Origin: Ligula intestinalis
Lineage: Eukaryota > Platyhelminthes > Cestoda > Diphyllobothriidea > Diphyllobothriidae
Assembly (NCBI GenBank): GCA_036362985.1
Contig: JAYGXS010000002.1
Coordinates: 84,205,927-84,269,926, forward strand
Direction: 5' to 3'
Length of the DNA stretch: 64,000 bases
Below are positions 34,661-46,269 of the stretch, piece by piece. A program made the translations under genes and the position numbers. The notes below the pieces were generated by a model. It had not been told where the DNA came from. It did no database searches and saw only the letters and a list, made by a program, of their open reading frames with translations. Position 1 is the first letter of the stretch, and each line of letters begins with the position of its first letter.

Positions 34661-35099
34661 AAGTTTAGTACACAAAGATTCGCTCATAAAAATAGTATAA
34701 AAAGGTTTGTGCGAGGCATGAAATAGTCCGAAAAAAGGCAGTCATGCAAAACTTGCGAACTCTAGGAGGAAAGACGCCTTCCACGAGGCTAAAGACACAT
34801 AAATGCGCGTAGTTAAGCGGACTACGGAAATGGCTGCTCATAGAGATTTGGAACAAAAAGTGGGTTTTAAGGGTGTGGACAATATGCACACCGGAATGAT
34901 AAGCTATAAGCGGGTGATAGAGTAAGTCGTGAAAAATAAAATGCATGCAAATACGGACAGACGACAGCTGGAAGCGGTTATCGTCATGGCTACTGAGGGC
35001 CACGAACTCAATGGTAAAAAAGACGTGTAAATAGTAAATTGGTAAAAAAATGCAAGAATGAGTCAAAATGCGTGCTTGGGAGAAGATAGGGGCAGAAAT
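34661..35099 (-). other. probable 3' UTR side of the Ser-rich gene
   Basis: The stretch lies directly after the stop codon of the minus-strand Ser-rich gene. It is T-rich on that strand and contains a 133-codon hydrophobic frame that looks like UTR rather than protein. No canonical poly(A) signal was identified with confidence. Confidence 0.3.
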
Positions 35100-36698
35100 C
35101 TACGTTGAAGGCAGCAAGGGCATAGATGAGTCTAGGCTGCGTTCTCCATCTCCTGCAGCTATAGTAGAAGTCGATGTTCTCCTCTCATTGTCAATACTCG
35201 CATCACTTAGGGAAGACAGTGAATTTATGCTATCAATAAGGCCAGAGGAGACCTCATGTGGATTGTCGCGGGCTTCACCTCTATTATTCCGGACCCGCTC
35301 ATGAGGTGAAAATTCGTGTCCATGAGCGACGTCTTTTAATGCAGTGCCGTCATGACTTTCTAACTCACTGTTGACAGTACGTCCCAGCTCATCGTCCTCA
35401 GTTTCCTCTTCCGTGTCCAGTAAGTCGACACTGTCCGGAATGCTGCGTGGAACCTCGCGCCAGTGAGACCACCGATTGTTTAAGGGTGCACCTTCTGTGG
35501 AGTCCAGCTGCGATGAAGAGCCAGAGGGCATGCTTTGATGAAAGTCCTTTCGCTGCAACGATGATGACTGAGAACTCGTGACAACCCGGCTACTGTTGAG
35601 GACTGTGAGGGAGGCCCGCGGTTGGAGCGGGGTACTTGGACGCACCATCACGGCCACCTCAGCAGATTCAAGAGTCGATGACAAATGCTGCTGCTGCGGC
35701 AATGACTCGAAACTGCGAGTTATCAGGGCGTGCGAGGAGTCGACTGCCACAGTTCCCATTCTATTGGACTGCTGGGGTAGAGGTCGGAGGCTGACACGTG
35801 CCTGCTTCGGAGGGGAGCAAATTAGGTGACTCCCATTGGAGGACACCTTCGAAGAAGCCCCAGAGACGAAAAAACCATCTTCAGGAGTTTTGCTCTTAGA
35901 CAACGAGACCTTTGGTTTCCTGTTGTTGGTCAGGGCAACACAGGGCACAGCATCACCGACTGGATGTGAGGGACTGGAAGATGTACCAGACCTACTCTGT
36001 GAGTTCAGTTCCAACAGGGCGGGGTGCGACGCTGTCAGGGAGCCGGATGGCAATCCAGGGCGTTCAAATTTAAAATTGGATGCGGCATTTTTGGACGTTT
36101 GCCAAACAGCCGAAGTAGCAGCTGAGTTTGCGGCCCTCAGTTTTGCCTTAATAATTTCAAAACAGAGGAGGGAATCAATGATAAAATATGCTGTTGAGAA
36201 GTGGGGAGAGCAAACGACAGAGTAAAACCTACAATTTGCGTAAACGTTTGCAAGTTCTCAAAATGAAGTTAGGATAGAAGCCCTAGTCAGTATAAAAAGC
36301 TATGAAGAAATGAATTTATGTAGTAAGCTCCAACTGTCCAAGTGGTCACCTCTTGGGATTCACAAATGCAGCCCACCACAGAACCAAAAGGCACATTGTT
36401 TTTTCCCAAAGCAGACCATGAAAGTAAAAAAAACTGGGAACAAACCTTAAATAAAATGGAGACTAAGATGTGAGCTGCTCCAGACTTCATCACTACTCTC
36501 TTCATACAGTCATTTTCACTAGCAACACCTGTGAGTGGACCCAGGCCGATACGCACAAATATACTATGCAAAAATGGCGGAGTCAAAAGCATTGGTAGCA
36601 ATCCTCCCAATAGAAGGTCACGGGCAAATGCAGATTTCTGTACTTTTAATACAAAAGTGCTGTTTTCACATACCCTAGCACACACCGGGCAAGGAAAA
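35100..36698 (-). CDS. armadillo-repeat-like protein with Ser-rich tail, two 3' exons
   Basis: My model joins exon 36698-36446 (acceptor TATTTTAG, donor AAG|GTTTGT) to exon 36146-35100 (acceptor ATTATTAAG), phase 0 on both sides, with a 299-bp intron. Exon 1 reads VCENSTFVLKVQKSAFARDLLLGGLLPMLL and ASENDCMKRVVMKSGAAHILVSIL. Exon 2 starts KLRAANSAATSAVW. These look like consecutive armadillo helices (GA..LV.LL, A..A.W). About 300 residues of Ser/Pro-rich sequence follow, with an acidic patch (DTEEETEDDEL) and a SINSLSSLSD motif, ending MPLLPST. ARM repeats plus an SSLSSLS motif recall APC, but this is only a suggestion. N-terminal exons were not located. Confidence 0.6.
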
Positions 36699-38330
36699 CT
36701 AAAATAAATAACCCACTTGTCAACCCTCAGGAGGAGCGTTGGCTTTTGAAAAATCTACCAAACGCCCAGCGGTATTTCAACGCAAAAAAATCGTCAAATT
36801 GACTTTACACAGGTAGGTGTTCCCTTGGACGTTATTGGACTTATAGATCCGAAAATTGGCGTGGATATGGGTTCCGACAGCACATAAACCAGATGGAATC
36901 AAAACGCGAAGGAATACTGACAAAAAATGGGAGACTTGATGCCTATTTTAGGTCCTGCAGATCCGAAAAGGAGCGTGGTTGGATGGCGAGGGTAAATAGA
37001 CTAGAAATGGTCATCCCACTCTCGCTTGTCATTAAGGGTATTCTTTCCTATATCTTTCTTCGGCGTCGTATGACTGGATTCGAGGGCCCCAGACTGGAAA
37101 CCAAGAGGCAACGGGACAACTGCACCCTGTGACTTGATCGCTGAACATCGTCCACTATAAATGTGGCCTAATATGGCAGTTCAAATATTGCGAGCGATGA
37201 GGTGTATCATTGGCCCTAAGAAGATGCTGCGGTGAGTTGAACGTTAATTCCGTTATAGTAAGGCTGGCCTTCGCAGTACCTGCTTCGCTCACTGTCCCCA
37301 AGTCTACTGTGCCCCAATAGCAAGACGACCGGAAGCTAGTTAGAAGCAGTGGAAAGCCCTCTGACGGGGTAGAATGACGATGAAAAATTGTTTTATCGAA
37401 GTTTTCGAAACGCATATTTTATACCCATAAGCTCCAAATAGCTTGCGGATGCAATAACTGAGAGCATTCGGCAAAGGCAAATCCCCCCAGCCACTTCTAT
37501 CATGAAAGGTCAACAGCGCAATATTAAATAGGACTGATTAAACATCAACGGCAGTTGAAAAATTCGACTACGGCTTTAAGCTGATGCAGTGAAAAAAAAT
37601 TAAAGTAGACTGTTGACGTATATCATCCCATCGGTAGGATTTTGAGGCAAGAGCGTGGGAAGAGGAAATTGGGAGCAGGCACATGCAGACAGGTCTGTCT
37701 GGCCCGTCGTCCGTGAAGGATTACCAATGTGTGGCAGTTGATCAGTTTTGTGGTCAGAGATGAGGGGTTAGAAAGCTACATTAAGCCAATTGATAGGTTT
37801 GGTGGGACCGAAAATTTATCCGAGTCGAAAGGTATACAAACGGCAAAAATGTGATTTGTGTGACTACAACATCAAACAATGAATATTCGGTCTATGACAC
37901 CTGTTAGACTAGGGAAATAGCTTAAAAAGCAAAATGCAAACACAAAACATTAATCTGGACAGCAAGATTTTTCCTTTTTCAAAGACTGACTATTTTGGAT
38001 CACGTTCCCTGTGAGCATTTTAAAACCGATTTTACTGGTTGTTCGGCCATGGAAAAAATGAAGTTTAGTTGAGCATACAATGTCGTAGTGGAGTAATTTT
38101 CACGACAAACGAAAATTTTCGGACTTGGTTAAACTAGAAATTGCGTCAGAGATTCGGTATTTTTTTCTAAAATGGACTGCGACAGGCTTAAACACAATTA
38201 TTATACAGCAAACGAAGATTGCATACTCAGTATTGTGGATGACGACTGACGATGTTCTATGAGTATGTTGAGTAATCGAAATACTGGTGCTGCGGTGTGC
38301 TTTAACAAAATGCACAGAAGGGCAAAAGGG
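36699..38330. other. between the ARM-like exons and the CDK gene; no confident gene
   Basis: A minus-strand frame (37415-37155) contains a possible exon ending AGCAG|GTACTG, but I cannot join it to the exons downstream. The first part after the CDK stop (from 38330 down) should be that gene's 3' UTR. Confidence 0.35.
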
Positions 38331-40404
38331 TCAAGAAATTAATGATAAAGGAGAACAAACCCTCTCAACACCCATTACTGTTCGTCTTCGTGCAACACGC
38401 TTCTGCCTACCACGACCAGTTGTAGTTGTCCCAGCCAAGGTCGTAAGACTAGACGATGAGGAACTGGCAGAGAACTGAATGCCTGCATTTGCAATTGTTT
38501 GTGTCAGCAACGGCAGAGACTCCGGTGCCTCTGGAATGCTCACCACAGGCGGTGTCTGGACCCGTAGGCGAGTTGACCTGCATGGTTGTGTGTAACGCCG
38601 AGCACCGCGGGTTGAAGGCGCCGGCATCCGATTGAGGAGGAGGGCGGCGGTTTCGGCATCCGCGTTTTGAAGTGCAATAGTTGCTGCAAGCTGTCTGGTC
38701 ATGGGTCTGTGGTTCTGGACGTTATCGGGTGGATCAGCACGCCGCTGTTGCTGTACAGTAGGGGCCGCAACCGCAGAGAACACCGCGGTTTGCAGCTCGA
38801 CAGTTTCCCGCGACTGGCAGACAGCCGCAGCAGTAGCAGCATACGAGCGTTGTTGGTGTCGCTGCACGCGCGAATGGGAGCTGGTTGAGACGGCCGTAAG
38901 TGAATGACGATTAGGCAGAAAGGGACGCGACGTCAGAGAAGTTGAGGAGGGCCGCAGGGACGTGCGCCCGTGTGGCAAGCCGGAAGGAGCAGCTGTAGCG
39001 GTGGCCCGACAAGCAGACAAGAGGTCAGACGGAGTCGGCGCCTCAGTCGAGGCAAAGAAAGGCATGCGCAAAGCCTCACATGCGGGTATTCTTTTCAGTG
39101 GATTAAATGTTAGCATGCACTACACATGCGATATGGAAGGTAAGAGAGAGGGAATATATCATCATGCAATTCGGTGTCAAAGTGCAAAAAAGAAGAAGAA
39201 AAATTCCAACTGCAGGCAAAATTAGTTAAGGGTGTGAGAGTATTCCAAATGAGTTAACTTTCGCGTAAAAAGTCAATAAATAATTATAGGTGGCCAGGTG
39301 CGCAAAAAACTGAAGCAGAAGATAAGAATGGAACAGAAAGCGTGCACCAGAAGGACAAATGCAAGCAGAAGATCAGAAAAATACCACAACCGACGAATGC
39401 CACTTGCGGACTTGTATAGTACTCACTTCGATTAGATTCAACGCCGACTCATCCGTGGTCTTCACCTTGGAACGCAGAATATTGTGTTCACCGACCTTTT
39501 TGAAGTCACTTAGCTTCAGGAAGGAAACGCTCGGCCACTCTGAAGCTGGGGGAAATCCTATAATGCTAGATGAAACTTGAATTAATTTCAATAAGGCGAC
39601 ACTTACTCTAGAATCTTTTTCAGCATGGGAATCTCTGAGTCAGCAATGAATAGAGCCTTTAAATTAAACAGTTCAGCTATTATGCAGCCTGCAGCCCAGA
39701 CGTCGCAAGCTGATGAGTATTCGGACTGAATTAAGATCTCCGGTGAACGGTACCACAATGTGACCACAATGGGTGTGAGGGGTGACTCCCACCCGAGTAC
39801 ACGAGAAAGGCCAAAATCGGTTATTTTCAGTCGAGTGCCCGCTTCGTTTATTAAGATGTTAGCGGGCTTTAGATCACGGTGAATTATCCGGTGGGAGTGA
39901 AGAAAATCAATACCCTTGAGTAATTGCGACGCCAAGTTCTAAATGGGTAATAGGTACGAAATTGGAGGACACTTACCCGAATAGAGCTGATGGGCAGACC
40001 GACTTTTGGTGCATGATGCGAAATAAAACGCGAGAGATCACAGTCAATGAATTCAAATACAATATAAATGCACAAATTCTCCGCCCGCCGACACAAAGAA
40101 ATGTCTAACATTCTATAAAGTTCAGATAATAAGCACATAAAAATAGTAATTACTGAACGAGGTAGGGTGAATTATAAGCCTGGACCTTCTTCAGTACGCT
40201 CAGCTCTCGCAGTGTACTCAACGGGATCCCTTGATCGTCTGCAGGGATTATAATTTCCTTGAGAGCTACAGTCAAGCCATTTGGAGAAGTGCCTCTGAAA
40301 ACGCGACCGTAAGCCCCAGAGCCGAGCAATTCGGAGACCTCGTAATTGTTCTGTAGGGCAAAGTTCTCATAGGCATTGTTCCGAAGAGGTCTCACTGATG
40401 TCAT
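38331..40404 (-). CDS. CDK6: cyclin-dependent kinase 4/6 homologue, five exons, complete
   Basis: Exons on the minus strand are 40404-40154, 40112-39977, 39938-39607, 39565-39427 and 39119-38331 (stop). They total 1,647 nt and 548 residues. All junctions are GT-AG (GTAATT, GTAAGT, GTAAGT and GTGAGT donors) with matching phases 2, 0, 2, 0. Landmarks are the Gly loop GSGAYG (28-33), VALK Lys49, the PLSTLRE cyclin-binding helix (61-67) and LHSHRIIHRDLKPAN (Asp151). DFG is at 170-172, the activation-loop Thr184 lies in LTPIVVTLWYR as in CDK4, and the kinase domain closes with CMLTFNPLKRI. PLSTLRE and LTP place it with CDK4/6. CDK4/6 binds cyclin D and phosphorylates Rb at G1/S. The ~235-residue Ser/Thr/Ala/Arg-rich tail is absent from vertebrate CDK4/6. 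An in-frame TGA upstream of ATG fixes the start. Confidence 0.9.
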
Positions 40405-40789
40405 ATTTATGCTACAAGGGTACAGGAAAATAGTTCAGGGAAAAGCAGCCCGATGGTATTATAAACGCCATAACCTTGGCAAGAGAGTTGACATGCTTTT
40501 AGTTCGCCCTACTCTACGCAACGAAAACAGCATTGAAAAGCACATTTTAATACCTTTAACGGTTAGCACAAACGCAGATTTAGCCGGATATAAGAGCTCT
40601 ACAAAACCACAGCGGAGTGTGGCTTACGCCCTGCCATTAGCGGCTGGATCCCAGCTACGGTTGTCCGAACATCAAAGGCACTCGGCCCAAGCTACCTCTC
40701 CAGTTTGACTTTACGACATCTTAAATTTGTCACCACGAGGGTGGTGCGTATGAACGTCCCTATAGGACTCCAATCAATCTCAATTTCAA
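40405..40789. other. CDK 5' flank
   Basis: The presumed promoter and 5' UTR of the CDK gene (read leftwards) lie between the start codon and the 3' end of a CR1 insertion. No TATA or other core motif is convincing. A plus-strand frame (40376-40708) looks like a chance ORF. Confidence 0.35.
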
Positions 40790-42780
40790 AATATTTAAGA
40801 CAAAAGAGCCCGAGGCCCGGAGAAGTCTCTTCAAAGATAGTTCAAGACAACGAATAAACTCAAACAGGACGGCGATCCTCGAAAGGAAGTGGAAAACACT
40901 GACCAGTTGAGTAGATGTTGTCATCCGTATCCGTAAAAAAAGGCATCAAGGCATTTTTCGAAACTGGGCACCGACTTTGCTTGAACAATATCCTCACTCA
41001 GAAAGTTCCAGTTTTTGATGACCTGGCGGGAAAACCGGTAGTTCTGCAGCAGATGGTCGGAGCGTTGCTGGACTAGGCGAAAGGAGTGGCCTCGAGTGCG
41101 AGCATCGTAATTTCGGATGATGATCCAATCCAACTCTGGGTAGTGTTTCAGCAAAACCAAGCGGAACAGAAAAATAAGATCTCCTCGACGTCAACGATAC
41201 TCCAGAGAAAATAATTCTAAACTTCGAAGACGTGCTTCAAATGGAAGGCTACGGAGTTGTGGAACCATCTTAGAACCCAGCCGTTGCACCGATTCAAGTG
41301 CAAGCATATTTCCTGCGTAGCAAGGAAAGTAGGCCGGGCCCGCGAACTCGAGGACAGGCCGAAAATAGATGGAGAACAACTTTTTAAATATGGCGGGAGA
41401 CCACAAAGAAAAGGTCCTTCTCAACATCCATAAACACCGTAGCCCAGCCGCTCGAATTTTGGCTGTGACAGTTTGTCTTCAAATTGTCTTGTATCATGAC
41501 TCCAAGGTGACTGAATTCCGTGACTTGTCAGAGTAGTACACCATTGAGCCAGTATGGTGAGACGACATCAGTAGATCCGATTGTCATGAACGCCGATTTC
41601 GCGGCATTGACTGGCACTTGATTACTTGAAGCACAAGAGGCTAACTGAATAAGGTCCTGTTGCAGGGCGACTATGTCATTAGCACTTGTGACATCACGCC
41701 ATATTTTCAGGTCGTCGGCGTACAATACGAACGGTGAGGATAGGCATTGCTTCAGATCCTGAACGTAGATGGAGAACAAGGTGGGGCCAAGAATGGATCC
41801 TTGAGGAACCCCAGATGATGCGACCTCGGCAGGAGACAATACACCTCCGACACTGACACTCCAAGTCCTATCACTCAAATATGACCGGATCCAGTTCAGA
41901 AAGTTGCCACCAATACCAAGAGTTGCTAGCTTGTTTACTATTAGTTGGTGAGAAACCCAGTCAAACGCTTTACTGAAGTCGATAAATACCACGTGCGTTG
42001 GGCAACCTCTATCTTTCGATTCGGCCCAAGACTCACGGGCTAATAACAGGTTTGTTGCACAAGATTTTCCGCGCGTAAAACCATGTTGCTCTTGAATCCA
42101 ACCATTGGTTTGATCCAGAAAATTGTCAATCGATTGTTTCATGAAGGTTTCGAGAACCTTCACGAAAACCGAGGTGAGGGTTACTGGCCTGTAACTGGGG
42201 GGGGGGGGGGGGGAAGCGATTTATCACCGGAATTATAAAACGGCTTCAAGACTCCAATCTTCCAATCTTGAGGAAGATTGCTCGTACTGATGGACGTTTG
42301 AAAAATATCTAGAACAAGTGGAACAATAATATCTGCCAGATGCTTCAGTATAAGTGGGTGCAAGTTGTCAGATCGAGGATTTAAGGGCGGTTAAAATACG
42401 GATAACATTTTCTACCGACAACTGAATGTTCGTTAAAATCACCGAGCTCGGAGATGGGAGGAACACCGGTGTTATTGTTTGCAGATGGTTAGTATATACA
42501 CCCTGGTATTGTGATGCCAAGGCTTGCACTTTCTCCCCGTCCGATAGCATGCGTTGACGATCCGCTGCAATTAGCTCTGGGATTCCAGGTTGAGCTCTGC
42601 GACGACGATTGATGTAGGCATGGAACCGCTTTGGCTGAGAGTCGCAGACTTCCAGTAAAGTATCTTTGTTATCGCTTTTATCTTGCCTGATAACGGCGTG
42701 GCATTCATTACGCACTTGTTTATAGCGGGCAAATGCAGATTGCGTTCAAAGTGAACGAAATGCTTTCCACGCTCGTTCGC
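40790..42780 (-). mobile_element. CR1-like element (family B), 5' truncated
   Basis: The minus strand reads the linker (42715-42368), then HPLILKHLADIIVP and LPQDWKIGVLKP, broken by a G17/C17 homopolymer. It continues QHGFTRGKSCATNLL, HVVFIDFSKAFDWVSH, SGVPQGSILGPTLFSIYVQDL and VLYADDLKIW (YADD intact, 41711-41722). The C-terminal FRPVLEFAGPAYFPCY and VLLKHYPELDWIIIRN follow, with a 3' UTR shared with the copy at 24556-25270. The uninterrupted 211-codon RT block suggests a younger copy than family A. The endonuclease is missing. Its 3' end lies about 385 bp upstream of the CDK start codon. Confidence 0.88.
42197..42213. repeat. G17 homopolymer inside CR1 RT
   Basis: A run of 17 G on the plus strand replaces the few residues between the KPFYNSGDKS and VTGQ-type segments of the CR1 RT. 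It shifts the frame into poly-Pro. The length may be unreliable in sequencing. Confidence 0.9.
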
Positions 42781-45595
42781 GCCTTAGATAACAAAACTCA
42801 AAATTTGACATATATCATAAACGGAGGCTGCAGTATTCGCCGGATGCAACAGTTTTTTTGGAAATTTCGATCGTTTTTGGGGCAGTGACACGTGCCGGTG
42901 AAGTCATGCAACAATGGGACAAAATGGCGCTGACCATATATACGGTCTATAGATATCTATAGACACGATTCTCCGTTCACTATTCAACCTCGGAATGTAG
43001 ACAGTTTTTACCCCCTTCATGTTGTTAGTCGATTTCCAACGAGAAGTGCAGGAGGCGGGAAAAAATACTTCCGTCTCTAAACCACTCGCCACCTAGCAGG
43101 GCCACTGTTTGAGGCACTTTGGCGACCCCGATGTTTTGTTGCAATCCGTATGTATGAGTTGGAAAGTATACTCGGTCAAGGGAGGGCTACATTTTTCGAA
43201 AGAATATCTGAACGAAATGAGTATACATATAATCTGACATTTTGTGGGGATACATAATAATTATGTGCTGGGCATATTGTGTACTGCATAATTATAATGC
43301 ATCCAAAAAGGATTTCCCACGAAACTTTCATATTATCTCTATATTAGTGTTCGAAATACTGCGAAAATGAATAAAAAATTGCAAAGTCGACGGAAAGCGC
43401 AAACAGTGCACTTACCTTACATAGGCTGAATTCACACAGTTTCACACAGAAATTTGGTGACAGAAAACGTGATACATAATCATATCATAAAAGGCGAGAG
43501 TTTGTCGAAAATTCTGTTATATAGATCTGGATCTAATGGTGAAATAAGGAAACAAGCATAGTAGGGAGCACACTACAATCGGACTAAATTGCATGGAAAA
43601 CTTATTGTGGACCCATGATTTTGCATTCATGTTTCATGCTTCATGTTCCATCAACAGAAGGTAAGGAACGGATCCGAGGAAGCTCCTTCTTGCAGCCACC
43701 GGACATATATTCGTGGAACCCTTACCGATCGCTTTGCGGAATAAACTCGTTTCGGTTTGCTCTGGCCTCATGGTAGAGTCCTGTAAACAGCCGCACAGGA
43801 AATAGTACTATAGATCAGACAGGAACTTACTGACAAAATGGGAGACTGGGATGAATTTGAGCCTCATGTTATCCTAGTCCTACAGTTGGTTAAAGAAGGC
43901 TGAGAACCGATAATAAAATGAAGTGGCCATTCCATTAACCCCTGTATTCTTTGAGAGTCTCTCTCCGTCTCTAATTATGTGAAAAGTGCTGTCTTTTGGA
44001 AGCAGTTGCGGTCTACATACGTTGATAATCGACCCTGCCAGCCAAATCCCCAGATCCCCCCGGCACAATTCCGGGGAGATAGTGAAGGATCCGGGGGTGG
44101 CTACGGGGATATGACGGGGGGGGGTTGAGGACGGGGTTTCAACCCGCGTCTCCCCGGCGTCAGCCCCGAGTCTCCCCGTTGAAATTCCGGGGGATATGCA
44201 TATTATCAAATTATCCATAAAAATAATATAAAATATCACCTCAAACGCACTATAAGTTAAAAATAGTCAAATAATGAGTTAGATTGCCTTTTAGGTCCGT
44301 CCGTGGAATTCTGGAAATTTCGGGTTCCAGAATAATACATACGCATTAATCATCAACTTTGGATACCTCCGGATCCCCCCATCGTCAGCTTTGCTTAGTT
44401 TTGGGTGTGTTTCGGCAGGAGAGTTCATTAGAACTATAGCCTCACGTGTTACAGGCCCCCAGGGTGGTCTTGGTGTCGTGACGTAAAGGACGCACAGTAA
44501 CAGATTTTGGACAAGCAAACGGTAGTTGTGAGTCTGTAACAAACCAAAAAGTGACAAAAGTATTTGCATGAACCAAGTTCAGTTCTCGCATTGATCCCGG
44601 ATGAGGATGATGTGATCTTTTGTCAGTGAAGGTTACCGGTGTTCCTTTTCTCGCTACCGCTGACTTCGCTACCCAGTTACGACTGTTTTGTACGTTCCGT
44701 ACCATCAGCATCTCCACGACCCTCACTTGAAATCGCCCACAGCGATGCCCTCCCCACCTGTATCAATCTGATATCTTATGACCACCATTTAACCCAAAAG
44801 GATCGTTTGAACAGACTCTTTGTAATCCGTTTTATCGTATTCTTCCCCTTCTTACTATTTAACAATCCCTTAATCATAATTTTAAATTGTATATTTAAGG
44901 CCCAAGAAGTCCTTTCATCACAAACTTAGAGCTGTGTTAAAAAATAAAAAATACAAAGTTGGCAATCACAGTTGCGCCTAAGCAGCTGTATAACAACAGG
45001 AATACGTAGTATGTCACATGTTGTGAATCAGGTCTGATTTAAGTCGGACCTCCTCATAAAATAATGGTGAAAAATACTAGGCAGTGAAAAACCCCTATAT
45101 CGGTAGCAGAGTTCAGCGAACCACTGATTTCCAAATAAGATAGCAGAAAAAACTGCTTAGGTAGGTAGTGAAAGATATAATGCCATGTGACGAGATAGTG
45201 ATAATTAGGGTTCGGAATGCTCCTTGTCGTGGAAAACAAATCATATAGCATCACGTGGGTAAGACAAAAGGAGCTCATCGGGGACAACGGGATCGAAACG
45301 AGGAGGGGGCCCTAGAAGTCACGGCAGCATCAAAGAGCTGTGACCTATCAGCCTGATGACAACGTAACGACTCGCGATGATAATTGAAGGCCACAGTCAG
45401 GGTTGCAAGACGGAAAAGAGTTTGTATCATTTTGAAATTATGCTTGACTCTGCAGAGGAAAATTTAGACGCATTTAGAAACCACCTTAATTTCTTGGGAA
45501 GAGCCTCAAATGCCAGGAGAACCCTTTTCGAACTCTACAAGTTGCGTGGCTGGGATGGAAGCAGACAGTTAGGACTTTATTTCCTTCTGCTTTAA
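42781..45595. other. no supported gene
   Basis: AT-rich, with unremarkable short frames. The one compositional feature is the GC-rich patch at 44035-44190. Confidence 0.35.
44035..44190. other. GC-rich low-complexity patch
   Basis: This patch repeats CCGGGG/CCCCGG-type words: CCCCCCGGCACAATTCCGGGG, GATCCGGGGGTGG and a G9 run. TTCAACCCGCGTCTCCCCGGCG and GTTGAAATTCCGGGGG follow. Complementary words could pair locally. It shares GACGGGG.TTTCAACCCGC with 13357-13377. Confidence 0.45.
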
Positions 45596-45599
45596 ATGT

Positions 45600-46260
45600 A
45601 GTGTAGACAACAGCCTTATATCGATTGAAAGATTATTTCAAAGCATATTTGGAGTCACAAAAATAACGAGAATGGTTAAACGTGAAGCTAAAGGGCGGTG
45701 AAATTATCGTGGAGGAGTTACGATGGAAGGGTGTAATTAGCAGGAGGTAAGGGCTATTGTTAACGCGAAACAGGAAACATCTACCGGCTTGGAGTTTCCT
45801 TACCCACAGAAATGTAATGTTCGCTAACTGACATCTATCCGTATGAGAAGTATTGGATCCAGAAAGAGAAAATATGTTATGAGTGAAAACTCTCTGTACC
45901 TTTTTAATCTTACTGCGGTCATACGCGTTCATCAGACCAAAAAGAGGATAACATTAATCTAGGATAGGAAGAAAAAACATGCGGTGCAAGGTTTCACTTT
46001 ATTTCTGGAAGGAAACAATCATGTGATATAAACTCGCATATTTGTGTTGCCTTTTCAGATCCGCATAGAGCAATAATGCTGGCTTATTCGTGCAAGTTAG
46101 ACCCAAATGCTTGATTGTAGATTGTTGTACATGTATATTTAAGGGATACAGGCAAGATATGCCCTTGAGGACCCTATTAATGCGAAGCAAGCAATGTTAT
46201 TCTTACAGTTAATGTACTGTTGGTGAAAGAAATATGATACCATGACAGAATTTAGAGGGA
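45600..46260 (-). mobile_element. CR1 family A 3' fragment
   Basis: The minus strand reads IKHLGLTCTNKPALL, then NAYDRSKIKKVQRVFTHN, CQLANITFLWVRKLQAG and CFLFRVNNSP. This parallels the C-terminal end of the element at 19987-20757 (IKDLGLSYTNK, CQLTKLRSLWVRRLEAG, CLLFRLNNS). Stops and frameshifts are present and only the last ~650 bp survives. Confidence 0.8.
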
Positions 46261-46269
46261 ATTTTCACG

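Noticed and set aside
34665..35066. 133-codon hydrophobic minus ORF
   Set aside because: Lies directly after the Ser-rich gene's stop; T-rich UTR composition explains it.
35068..36225. Plus-strand frames opposite the Ser-rich exon
   Set aside because: Antisense shadows; the minus strand has the splice sites and the ARM-like continuation.
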